From assembly GCA_914767715.1 (NCBI GenBank), contig OU612069.1, forward strand, positions 23,867,387-23,931,386: DNA of 64,000 nucleotides, given 5' to 3'. Below are positions 48,100 through 57,997 of this stretch, in pieces. The notes beneath the pieces are model-generated. The model was not told the origin of the DNA. It was given only the letters and a program-made list of their open reading frames with translations, and searched no databases. A program made the translations under genes and the position numbers. How positions within the stretch are numbered: the stretch's first letter is position 1; every line of letters begins with the position of its first letter. This DNA comes from Membranipora membranacea. Its lineage: Eukaryota > Bryozoa > Gymnolaemata > Cheilostomatida > Membraniporidae.

Positions 48100-49783
48100 G
48101 TGCTGTCTCATTCAGTTGTCTCCTCTAGAAACAGTGTATATTCTCCCTCTCACTCTTGAACTGATTTTGAGTCTTTTGAGTCTTTTGGGTCTTTGCTCCA
48201 TTCACGTATCCCTGTTCCAATCATACTATGGGAAGGTCGCCCCTTATATCTTGTCCCCTCTATTGTTCTTCTTAGTCTCTATGGGCTCTATGGGCTCTAT
48301 ATCTCTTTGATGTAACCTCTTGATCATCCTTGCTGCACTTCTGATCGATCAACTTTTGAACTGGGATCTGATTGATTTATGGCAAAGCTCAAGCTCTTTT
48401 TTCCCTTTTTAGCCTTTTCAATTACTGCTTGATTTGTATAAGTGGTCCTTACAATTTTTTTTTCAGAGAGAAAAAGCACGGTAGGACTCCCAAAATACCA
48501 TTTGACCTGTTGAGTTTCTCTAACTAATTCTGATATCCTCTCAACACAAAAAAAGCTCACCATTACATTGCATACTGTGAAAGTGTCCATTTTTTACTCA
48601 AACGATGCTCATTACCCTCTTGAGCGAAGAGTGAAATATTCGCATACCAGTATCCAATAATGCCTCTCCGCATCATAATTCCCTGGCCTTTGCTCACCCT
48701 CAACTCGTGACCTTCCCGTGGTTCCCTTTCTAACTTGGCCTTTTGCCGCTATGTTTGATTCGCCAACCCCTGTGTATGAATTCTCTTGTTGTGACTTTGC
48801 CCCAACGGTAAACAGGGAGTTTGTTCCTCATTTTCAATCCAAAAGTTCCTTGTCTTACTCTGGTGGAGCTCCAAAACTAGCTATGAGCAAACAAACTTCT
48901 TCAGCAACTCGCATTGTCTGTGTTTTCATAGCCAAAACTTCAATCCACTCAGAATAGATGTATAATGATAAGGCTTAGTTTGAAATCCAATAGGTCTGTT
49001 TTTGTTTCGCTGACATACCCGGAAGGTGATTTCTGCTTTCTTTTATTTTGGAAGGATTTGCGAACATTTTCTACAATTCTATCATATCTTGTCTAGTTTA
49101 ATACATCCCCATTTGATTGAGATGACTAAGACCAGAAAATTGTCAACCTACTAAGTTAGCATCTCTGCCAGCTGTTTTTGCTTTATCCAGCAAAGTGATC
49201 ATCAGGTCTAGTCGGTCCTGTGCTGTTTGCAGTTTATCTTTCACATATTTTTGGGACGCTCCTTTAAAGTCAGAACTAACTCCTTGTTATGGGTTGATAG
49301 TCTTCTTGAATGAACCCTTTTATGCAGTATCACTGAACAGACTTGTGGCTTTCAATGCTCTGAAGTTCTGACTTGTCCTACATCTTTTTTTTCTGAACTT
49401 GTCAGTTTCATTCATATGTATGTTACCGGTTTATATTCTCCATCCTCTTGATCTTTTAATAACACTGCTCACAGTGAGCGACTTCTAGCATCTGTATTAA
49501 CATGGTGTCTCAGACCTTTTTTCAATTTTTTTTCTCAGTGGTAGCAGGACTGGTTGTCTATTGCCTGTTTGATTTTCACATATGCACCTATTCCTTTCCT
49601 CTTAGCATCACTTTATATCCCTGTATCAATGGGCTAACCCTGCCCAAGATCAAGATCATTGCCGGAAGGCGCATAATGATCATCGAATATCTTGAATGCT
49701 TGCACACAAATTTCACATATCTACACTGCAACTGTTCTCCTTCACATCAAATATCATGCTTCCAAATGTATTCACAATGAGAG
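48100..49783 (-). mobile_element. Integrase-like transposon relic, copy A1
   Basis: The minus strand of 48757-49783 reads, in broken frames, SEWIEVLAMKTQTMRVAEEV followed by LLIASFGAPPE. This resembles the F-KWVE..PL...TA..V......FG.P block of retroviral-type integrase cores found in LTR, Ginger and Polinton elements. Upstream pieces read KYVKDKLQTAQDRLDLMITL. Stops replace parts of the core. 48757-49783 matches 56354-57368 (copy A2) at high identity. The sequence from 48100 to 48757 on the same strand, also coding-like (EKAKKGKKSLSFAINQSDPS), probably belongs to the same element but is absent from A2. Confidence 0.4.
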
Positions 49784-49977
49784 TATAGTGTAAGGTACTC
49801 ACCAGTTCTGTAGCCCTTTGGCCCTCTATAGTATGTCTAGCTCAGCTTGGTCTCTTTGTGGTTCCTTGTCACCCTCTTGGCTCTTGCGCATCCCGGAAGT
49901 CCCCCTTCCTCTATCCTGCAGGTGGTCACTGTCTAAAGCTCCTTGACCTTGGTTCTTATATCTCGGACTACACTACA
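49784..49977 (-). repeat. 3' LTR
   Basis: Plus-strand start TATAGTGTAAGGTACTCACC and end GGACTACACTACA. Shares nearly all of its 194 bp with 55974-56168. Read on the minus strand it runs TGTAGTGTAGTCC to TACACTATA, a short imperfect inverted terminus. Confidence 0.9.
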
Positions 49978-49994
49978 TCTCCCTTTCTCTATCC
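49978..49994 (-). promoter_or_regulatory. Polypurine tract
   Basis: On the minus strand GGATAGAGAAAGGGAGA lies directly before the 3' LTR, the expected place of the plus-strand primer of reverse transcription. Confidence 0.6.
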
Positions 49995-50098
49995 ATTCCT
50001 TCCTTTTTCCGCTATTGTTTCACTTCTTAAACTCCTTCTCTATATCTATCATATTCTCCTTCCCTATCGGTATCTCATCCTCCTTCACTATCCACTAT

Positions 50099-51150
50099 TT
50101 AATGTTCAAATGTAATCCCTCCACACGTAGACATTTCTTCTGATGTCTGCGCACCTCTTTGGAGGTTCCTCCTCTCTATCTCTCTCGTTTCCTCTCCGTC
50201 CTTCCACTCTCTCCTCGACTCTCCTCCTCGGTTCGTCCTCTCTCTCTCTCTCCAGTCTTGCTCTCTTCGGTCCCGTTGTTGTCCTTCCTGTCTCTCTGCA
50301 TCCCTGCGATGTTCTCTCACTTGGTCTTCCTCTATATCTCCCTCTTTCTCCTAGCCTCGTCCAACTCTCTCCTGTACCTTTCCTCGTTCTCTCTCAGCTC
50401 TCTTGCCAACTGTCTCTATAATCTCCCCTTGATCTCTTCCTCTCTTTCCTGTCTCTCTCTCCTGGCAGCTCTCCTCTTCCTATAATTCTCCTCCCTCTCT
50501 AATCGTTCCATTGCCTCCTCATGGTTCTCCGGTCCGTTTCCAGCAATCACTCTTCTATCATCCAGGTCCACTAGTATATCTAGCGCCTCCTCCTGCCTGG
50601 CTTCTCGCTCTTGTCCCGGTCTCCTTACTATCCTGTCTCTCAAATCCATCCTCCTCCGTCTATTCTCAATCCATTCCTGTAATACTCCCGACATCTCTAT
50701 TGCCAGCTCTCTGCTCGGGTGCGCTTCATCCTGTAAGCGGTGCGAGTTAATGAACGCTGCCCCGTTTTGGGCCCTTCCTATTACGTTCTTGGTCATTGCA
50801 GGTGTCCCCTCATCTTCGTTCACGTTTAGGTCGCAGATCTTTCTGTTTTTCCTGAGCACTATCTCCCATTGTCTATCAACCATCGATTTTACTGGGTACA
50901 TGGGGCATAGCACAACCCCCGGCAACGCCGATACATAGTCCAGGTCCCTCTCGTATATGGCGATTAGCGGCCCCACTGCCGTCAAGCCCCCTCTCTCAAA
51001 GATATCGGGGATGCCCGACGCTATTAGCTTGATCCCTTCTCTGTTCTCTATTTCCCCTTTCATCCGGTGTTGCGTCGCCCCTCATCTTCATATCTTTCTC
51101 GCCCCCTCTATCTCCATATATTCCACGATATTATTTCCTATGATGGTAAC
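50099..51150 (-). pseudogene. Extra ORF downstream of pol: charged coiled-coil-like protein
   Basis: The frame 50416-51063 (215 codons) and, in the same frame after two or three stops, 50099-50320 make a product of roughly 320 residues. The first half has mixed composition (IPDIFERGGLTAVGPLIAIY, PMYPVKSMVDRQWEIVLRKN). The second half is almost entirely Arg/Glu/Gln (ERLEREENYRKRRAARRERQ) and would form a coiled coil or single helix. A possible start is the ATG near 51150 (MEPVTIIGNNIVEYM), followed by stops. It sits where env would be in a retrovirus-like element but shows no signal peptide or membrane span. Function unknown. Confidence 0.6.
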
Positions 51151-51248
51151 CGGTTCCATGTTCTATCTGTCTCTATCTCTATCCCGATCTAACCCACAAT
51201 ACCCCTATCTCTATCTATTCTTTATCTACAACAGGAAACGGTCGTTAA

Positions 51249-51433
51249 TCATATATAGTCCGGGTCTTGTTTCTTTTTCCGCACTCTCCCAGACTCTCTC
51301 GCCCCTACTATTGGTTTCTTACCTTGTCTATTCTCACCCGCCGGGGTCTCAGCTACTTTATTAGACGTATCCTTAGCTCCCTCGGTCCTTGTTTTGCTCA
51401 CTTGTAGCTCTGCCTCTCTCGTCCTTTTTCTTA
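51249..51433 (-). pseudogene. End of pol (integrase C-terminal tail)
   Basis: The minus-strand frame ends with ARESGRVRKKKQDPDYI and a stop. An S-GR-x-x-K/R-x-P-x-x-Y/L ending is usual for Ty3/gypsy integrases. It continues the frame of 52310-53353 once the 686-bp insertion and one TTA are disregarded. Confidence 0.65.
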
Positions 51434-52119
51434 AGCTGTAGCTCCACGTAACGATGTAATCACAGGCCGATGGCATGTCTAGACATGCTAGGCCGATCTC
51501 ACACTGCTACACAGGCCTATGAGTTAGTACACGATGGTTTAGTTAGTCATAGTGGGGTAATAAATCAGGTGCCTAGATTGACCAATTAACTCCCTCAGTT
51601 TAATCGATTGACCAATGATATTTAATGGGCGTGTTAACAAATGACCGGATTTGATGTCATATTAAATCCGGGTCTTTGTCACTTAGAATCTTCACCAAAT
51701 AAAATTTCATTCTTCTGTAAAATTGATTTTCCTATGCTATACTATGGATGTCATGTCAGGACAGCTTCCATTTCCAAGTGATACAGCTATTACCTTCCAT
51801 ATTTTCACTACAGCACCACTCCTATCTTTGTAGTTATGGTCTTTTTTATCATAAATAGGAGGATGTGATTTAACTACAGATATTATCAACTCCTCCATTT
51901 TTGATAGCCTGTCACAATTTGATAGATGACATGTTTAACCGCGTAATTATTTAAGCAAGCAATCAACAACCAATCAGCATAGAGGATCGTCTAGATCACT
52001 CGGGCAAAATACCAACAGGTTCGATGTCCACTTAACACGAGTAATCACTCGTGCAGATCCACCGATTAACCACTCGTGACCCCAAATCGATGTAACAATC
52101 GTTACGTGGAGCTACAGCT
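51434..52119. mobile_element. Nested MITE, PIF/Harbinger-like (686 bp, TTA target duplication)
   Basis: Terminal inverted repeats of 22 bp begin AGCTGTAGCTCCACGTAACG. TTA flanks both sides (51431-51433 and 52120-52122). A 3-bp TWA target duplication is the hallmark of PIF/Harbinger elements. It holds no long frame, but has smaller internal inverted motifs such as CACGAGTAATCACTCGTG near 52037. It interrupts pol, so it is younger than the retrotransposon insertion or was carried in by it. Confidence 0.8.
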
Positions 52120-52122
52120 TTA

Positions 52123-53353
52123 GGTGTGCCCTTGACCTTCTCAGCAGTTTACCTTGGACCTCCACCCAATAGCTATCTGGCTCCTCAGCTCTATACCTGA
52201 TTGTCCCCGGTTTACTGGTATCCTTGTTATCTCTTTTCACCCATACCCTATCACCGTCAGCCAGATCCTCCATTACTTTGGCTCGGTGGCCTCTGTCGTA
52301 GTCCCTGTTCTACCTTTCCTTCAGTTCCCTATCCCTCTCCGCAAAGTAACACCTATTCTTCCCATCCTTGCCTAAGAATGGAATCTCGTTTCTCAGCCTC
52401 CTACCCATCATCAGTTCATCCGGGCGGTAGATGCTTACTAGAGGCGACTTTTCCTTTTCTTTTCTCCATACTGTCTTTATTGTCTCTATTCCTCTTTCTG
52501 CCATACCGTTACTCTGGTGATAGTATGGGCTGCTGGTCTGGTACTCAATTGCAAATTCCTCCATCAGTGCCTTCCATTCTTTAGAAATGTAACAGGGCCC
52601 ATTATCTGATCTGATCACCTTTTGAGACCCGTAGCGAGCTATTAACGGACGGAACTTCCGCACTAGATGATCTCCTGTCTGGCTTCTCATCTCTGCCACT
52701 TCTATCCACCTCGAGAAATAGTCTATAAACAAAGCGTACCAATGGCCTTCGAATTCAAATAAATCCGTCCCTATCACTTCCCATGCTGTCTCCGGTAACT
52801 CACTCGGTTTCATTGTTTTGTGCTGCATTCTCTGAAACTTTATACACGTGTTGCAGTTCTCTACCATCTCCTTGATCTCCCTGTTTATGGCCGGCCACCA
52901 TACTGATTCTCTGGCGCGTCTGGTTGTCTTCACAATTCCCTGGTGTCCACTATGTAACTTTGTGAGGATTCCCGCTCTCAGCTCTAAAAGAATATATATC
53001 CTCGAGTTCAACATCACTAATCCTTCCACTATACTCAAATTATCTATGTTCGCTCTTACTCTCCTCCCTTCTGCTGATAGCCTCTCCGGCCAGTCTCCCC
53101 CTATTCTTCTAACTATATCTTGATTATCCGCGTCCATCTCTCCTGCTTTCCCTACCACTTCCAGATTTACATCTGATATGGCATTTATGTATGTCCTTGC
53201 ATGCCTTTCCACTCTCTGTATCTTCACCCTTTCCTTCCCATCTGGGGGTCTTGACAGAAGATCGGCTACAAACATCCCCTCTCCCGGGGTATGAAAGATC
53301 CTATACTGGTTCCGCATCAGTCTCATCTTGAACCTCTGGACTCTCAAAGGCAA
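52123..53353 (-). pseudogene. Integrase of the Ty3/gypsy-type element
   Basis: The 347-codon frame starts near the RNase H/integrase junction (QYRIFHTPGEGMFVADLLSR). It then has the HHCC zinc finger (GHQGIVKTTRRARESVWWPA ... CNTCIKF) and the DDE core: D in VIGTDLFEF, D in IRSDNGPCY and E in SNGMAERGIETIK. A downstream tail is interrupted by the nested MITE. The integrase inserts the DNA copy into the genome. The frame ends at 52310 by stop, with further sequence in another frame. Confidence 0.9.
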
Positions 53354-53431
53354 ATCCGATAAGTCCCTACTGCCTAACAGCGGGATTAAAGGCTTGTGGT
53401 CTGTCTCTATTTCAAACGTTCTCCCAACTAG

Positions 53432-54535
53432 CTAGAAATCGAACTTTTCACAGGCCCATGTAATTGCCAATGCCTCCTTCTCTATCTGGCCGTACCTATG
53501 CTCTGTCTCCGTCATCTTTCTTGAAGCGTATACTACCGGCTGCCATTCTCCAAACTGATTTTCCTGCATTAATGCTGCCCCTAATGAGTGGGCGCTCGCA
53601 TCAGCCGTAACTCTATGCCTCCTTCCATAGTCAAACAGAGCCAGTACCGGCGATTTGACGATCGCTTCCCTAACCTTGTCGAAGCTCTCCTGCTGCCTAT
53701 ACGTCCAGCACCAGTCATTCTTGGCCCGCACCAGTCCAAGCAATGGGACCTCTAACTCTGAGAGCAATGGGCTGAATCTCTCTAGATAATTCACCATAGC
53801 CAGAAACCGTTTCAACTCCTTCAAATCCTGAGGCGCCGGCATCTCCTTGATCGCTCTCTCTTTTTCCGGGTCCACCCTTATGCCCTCACTACTCAATATA
53901 TGGCCCAAAAATTTTAACTCCTTTACCGAAAATTCACATTTATCTTTATTCAAAGTTAGACCTGAACTCTTTCAACACCTCTCCAACCTGTTGTTGTGCT
54001 CCTCTTTCGTGCTCCCCACTACCAAAATATCATCCATCATAGTACATACTACCCCCTTACTATCGCCGTGAATCTTATACATTTGACGTTGAAAAAATTC
54101 TGGAGCAGCCGATATTCCGAAGGGCATCTTGCAGTATTGGTACCGACCGAAAGGCGTAATCAATGTCGTTTATTCCCTGGAAACCTCCTCTAGCCTGATT
54201 TTCCAGAATCCTGATTTAGCATCCATCTTACTAAAGAACTTGCTCCCTTCTAGTGATGCTAATGTATCTTCAAGTCTCGGCAGTGGAAAATGTTCTCTCT
54301 GGACACTCTTGTTCAGCTGGGTCAGATCAACGCACAACCTCACCCTGCCGTTCGACTTGGGCGCTACTACCATGCCCGAGCACCATATGGTCGGGTACTC
54401 CACCTTTTCTATAACTCCTAATTTCTCCATTCTCTCCACTTCACACTTTGTTGCTTCTCTAAGTCCTATCGGTACTCTTCTTGGAACACACAGGCATAAT
54501 TGAACTGCGTCGTCTTTGAGATATCCTAAATACAT
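53432..54535 (-). pseudogene. Reverse transcriptase and RNase H of the Ty3/gypsy-type element
   Basis: 54170-54535 holds the fingers and first palm block (KSNGRVRLCVDLTQLNKSVQ, REHFPLPRLEDTLASLEGS). 53972-54163 holds the MPFGISAAPEFFQRQM block and the active-site TMMDDILVVG, with the usual YxDD tyrosine replaced by M. 53432-53953 holds the thumb (KCEFSVKELKFLGHILSSEG) and RNase H (VTADASAHSLGAALMQE, YASRKMTETEHRYGQIEKEA). Three frames are separated by lesions near 54165 and 53960, and a stop closes the RNase H at 53432. Confidence 0.9.
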
Positions 54536-54905
54536 CTGGCAACACCCCTAGTTTTCCGAGCAATTTAGGATGTCTACTCCGTACCCCATCTATTACCAAA
54601 CGGACAGTCTTCACTAAACTTAGTTTCCTTACTTCCGGCTTTCCTATCAAGTTATTCCTAGCTCCCTTCATCAAGTACACTGTACTAGGCTCTTATTGCC
54701 CCCACGCTGAAACTATGTCTATCTTCATTTTTCCTACTACGTCTAGCAGGCTCCCATCGGCGCCAGTAAATATCCTCTCCGTTTTTGCTACCTTGCCTCC
54801 AAATCGCTCTGCGGTTGTTATAACTGACACTTCCGCTCCTGTGTCCACCAAGAACCTAACCGTTTTCCTATCACACCTCAAATCTATTTCAAAGTCTTTA
54901 TCCAC
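54459..54905 (-). pseudogene. Retropepsin-type protease and linker
   Basis: 54693-54905 contains VRFLVDTGAEVSVITTAE, the catalytic D-T/S-G-A motif of retroviral-type aspartic proteases, followed by IFTGADGSLLDVVGKMKI. The second half continues in another frame at 54459-54680 (HPKLLGKLGVLPD), leading into RT. The protease would process the gag-pol polyprotein; here the frame is broken. Confidence 0.8.
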
Positions 54906-55051
54906 TCCTATCTTGCTCTTTAACTGTCACAAAGACTATTCCGAATCACTCGAGTATCCGCTTATGGCATTAACCTGCCCCTTGCTATTTTGCTGCTGCC
55001 CAATTCCTCTGTCTTTCGACTTTGGGCATTCCTGGCAAAGTGGGGTCCCCC

Positions 55052-55853
55052 TCATTCGTAACACTTGCCAAATCTTGGGCCTTTCTTTTTCTTGTAAGCA
55101 CTGGGGCATATCCTCATCAGGTGGTTTTGGCTATTGCATAAGAAGCAGCCCCTGCCCATTCCTCTACTTGGGCCCCCTCTTCCTCGGAATCCACCTCGGC
55201 TTCTATAGCTATTGTTTCCTCTACTAAACCCACCGCGATAGTAACCTACACGGTCAATCGATAACTGTTCGTTCTCTCCTATCGGTTTTCTTTGATCCTC
55301 CTCTACTCTATCTATTTCGGGCTTTACTATCCTACTACTTTCACTGTTGGATATAATGTTTGCTGCAGCTTTTGCCGACTCGAACCGCAAGCACACTGAT
55401 TTGACCTTATCCACATCTAGACTTGTCAACTCTCTCCTCTAATTTCTGTTCTATGGCCAGATATCTATGTCTTGTTGCTACTATCTTTTCCTTTTCTTGA
55501 AAATGTGCCGAAAACTCCCCTTTCAACTCGTCATACTGTATTTTCGACACATCCACATTCTAGGTATCGAATATGTCCATTCCTATTTCCCCCATACTGT
55601 CTAACAACAATGCTGCCTTCCTCTGTTCGACCTCAAACTTCCTCTGGTACTCTTTACTTTTTTCCCTTGTAGTGGCGCCCTCAGCATCGTTGCTGTTCTT
55701 AAGCCCTGCTCCTATAACTGCTATTTCAAATCGTCTGATAAATCTATTCCAACCCTCTAACTCTGCCCCATGTTCTACTATAAACTTAGGTGTACTCACT
55801 CCTCTTCCAAACTTACTATCCATCCTACAGATAGTCACGCTCAACAATATCAA
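55052..55853 (-). pseudogene. Gag of the Ty3/gypsy-type element
   Basis: 55560-55853 carries the N-terminal part (VEHGAELEGWNRFIRRFEIA, as in W..F..RF-E of gag capsids). 55052-55429 carries an RG-rich region (RGGFRGRGGPSRGMGRG) and a CCHC zinc knuckle (CFLCNSQNHLMRIC). A second knuckle just after is damaged: its second Cys codon is a TGA and the frame shifts. The two pieces are separated by a lesion near 55440-55560. Confidence 0.8.
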
Positions 55854-55960
55854 ATTATCTCAACAAACTTCTCTTGTGACGTCACTATCTTCTCTATCTC
55901 TCTAACTTGTCAACAACCACTATAACTCACTAAACTGGCACCTGTCCCTCTCTCCCTTTT

Positions 55961-55973
55961 ACTTCTGACACCA
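55961..55973 (-). promoter_or_regulatory. Primer-binding site, tRNA-Leu type
   Basis: On the minus strand TGGTGTCAGAAGT directly follows the 5' LTR. It is complementary to the ACTTCTGACACCA 3' end usual for metazoan tRNA-Leu. This marks 55974-56168 as the 5' LTR. Confidence 0.75.
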
Positions 55974-56168
55974 TATAGTGTATGTTACTCACCAGTTCTG
56001 TAGCCCTTTGGCCCTCTATAGTATGTCTAGCACAGCTTGGTCTCTCTGTGGCTCCTTGTCACCCTCTTGGCTCTTGCGCATCCCGGAAGTCCCCCTTCCT
56101 CTATCCTGCAGGTAGTCACTGTCTAAAGCTCCTTGACCCATGGCTCTTATATCTCGGACTACACTACA
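55974..56168 (-). repeat. 5' LTR
   Basis: 195 bp matching 49784-49977 with a handful of substitutions, bounded by the primer-binding site on the inside. Confidence 0.9.
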
Positions 56169-56353
56169 GTGCACACTATGTGTTACATTCTAATGCCCTC
56201 CCACCACACTGCACAGACCTGACCACAGCCCACAGCTGTCCTTCTTACTTCTTCAAAACAAAACATTATGATACACTTCTGTCTGCCATAATAATAAGCA
56301 TTGCATTTACTGGTTGGAGAAGAAGAATGCTGATTGGTTAACTATTGGTCAGA

Positions 56354-57368
56354 TCGTTTCCAACCCCTGTCTATGAATTCTCTTGTTGTGACTTTGCCCC
56401 ATTGGTAAACAGGGAGTTTGTTCCTCATTTTCAATCCAAAAGTTCCTTGTCTTACTCTGGTGGAACTCCAAAACTAGCTATGAGCAAACAAACTTCTTTA
56501 GCAACTCGCATTGTCTGTGTTTTCATAGCCAAAACTTCAATCCACTCGGAATAGATGTAGAATGCTAAGGCTTAGTTTGAAATCCAATAGGTCTGTTTTT
56601 CTTTCGCTGACATACTCGGAAGGTCATTTCTGCATCCTTCTTTTTTGAAAGGATTTGCGAACATTTTCTACAATTCTATCATATCTTGTCTAGTTTAATA
56701 CATCCCCATTTGATTGAGATGACTAAGACCGAACCTACTAAGTTAGCATCTCTACCGGCTGTGTTTGCTTTATCCAACAAAGAGATCATCAGGTCTAGTC
56801 GGTCCTGTGCTGTTTGCAGTTTATCTTTCACATATTTTTGCGACGCTCCTTTGAAGGCAGAACTAACTTCTTGTCATGGGTTTATAGTGTTCATGAATGA
56901 ACCCTTTTATGCAGTATCACTGAACAGACTTGTGGCTTTCAATGCTATGAAGTTCTTCCTGTCCTACATGTTTTTTTCTGAACTTGTCAGTTTTATTCAT
57001 GTGTATGTTACCGGTTTATATTCTCCATCCTCTTGATCTTTTAATAACACTGCTCACTGTGAGCGAACTCTAGCATCTGTATTAACATGGCGTCTCAGAC
57101 CGTTTTTCAATTCTTTTTCTCAGTGGTGGCTGGACTGATTGCATACTTGCCTGTTTGACTTTCACATATGCTCCTATTCCTTTCCTCTTAGCATCACTTT
57201 ATATCCCTGTATCAATGGGCTAACGCTGCCCAAGATCAGGATCATTGCCGGAAGGCGCATAATGATCATCAAATATCTTGAATGCTTGCACACAAATTTC
57301 ACATATCTACACTGCAACTGTTCCCCTTCACATCAAATATCATGCTTCCAACTGTATTCACAATGGGA
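56354..57368 (-). mobile_element. Integrase-like transposon relic, copy A2
   Basis: Direct repeat of 48757-49783, same orientation. Its homology to A1 ends exactly where the left LTR begins in A1. A2 is separated from the right LTR by about 185 bp of other sequence (56169-56353). Frames are broken as in A1. Confidence 0.6.
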
Positions 57369-57997
57369 GTGCATCGATTCTTACAAGTATTTACCCCTGT
57401 CGCAAAAGAATAAACTCTGACATAACTACAAACAATTTTCTGCATAGCAATTGAATCGTGCATCGAACATAGTTGAACATGATTCTTAATACTTTGAATC
57501 AGAATAAGGTTATCGCTGGGAATCTGAAATAATATATCAAACCTGAATCTATGGTGCACAATTATGCAAATACCACCAGAGTGTTCCCATTTCATTGCTC
57601 TCATACCTTGAGGTTTTACCGTAGACACTGACTTCCTACACGACAGTCAAATAAAGATTTACTATTGTTTTCTTATCGGATTTTGTGATCGCTTCATGTT
57701 TACTAGATTTCAGCAACCACCTTGGTATATCAGTTATACACATACTGGGAAGGTTCCCGTGTTATCCTGAGTAATTGGAAGTGCTGAGTTTATAAATGAA
57801 GTTTGAGTCAGAGGTTATCCAGGAAGAGGTGCTACTAAATATGGCAGAAGGTAGAGGTAGTAGCATGAGTCCCCTGAAAGCTCGTAGGGATATTTAATTA
57901 CTAATATAACTTAATTAAAACCATCTCAAATAAGATACTCATCAAACAAATTTAACTATTGTGGAGAAAGGTGCGATTGTTGTAAGATGCAGAGCCA
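57369..57997. other. Spacer between A2 and D2
   Basis: AT-rich; no supported feature. Confidence 0.4.

Larger units (their letters stand above)
49784..56168 (-). mobile_element. Ty3/gypsy-type LTR retrotransposon, decayed, about 6.4 kb
   Basis: Flanked by 194/195-bp LTRs and coding on the minus strand in the order gag, protease, RT, RNase H, integrase, as in Ty3/gypsy elements. A tRNA-Leu-type primer-binding site abuts the right LTR and a purine tract abuts the left LTR. Several stops and frameshifts break the polyprotein, and a 686-bp MITE interrupts pol. The flanking five bases (GAGAG on the left, GTGCA on the right) do not match, so no target duplication survives. The base composition of its plus strand (strongly pyrimidine-rich) contrasts with the neighbours. 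Confidence 0.9.

Noticed and set aside
48118-48310. Plus-strand hydrophobic frame downstream of the 18-exon gene
   Set aside because: Antisense of coding-like sequence of the A element on the minus strand.
50143-50485. Plus-strand Leu/Ser-rich frames as membrane proteins
   Set aside because: They are the antisense of the Arg/Glu-rich ORF of the retrotransposon, whose composition forces such frames.
49779-56173. A 5-bp target duplication around the LTR element
   Set aside because: GAGAG and GTGCA do not match; shifting the LTR border by a few bases does not help.
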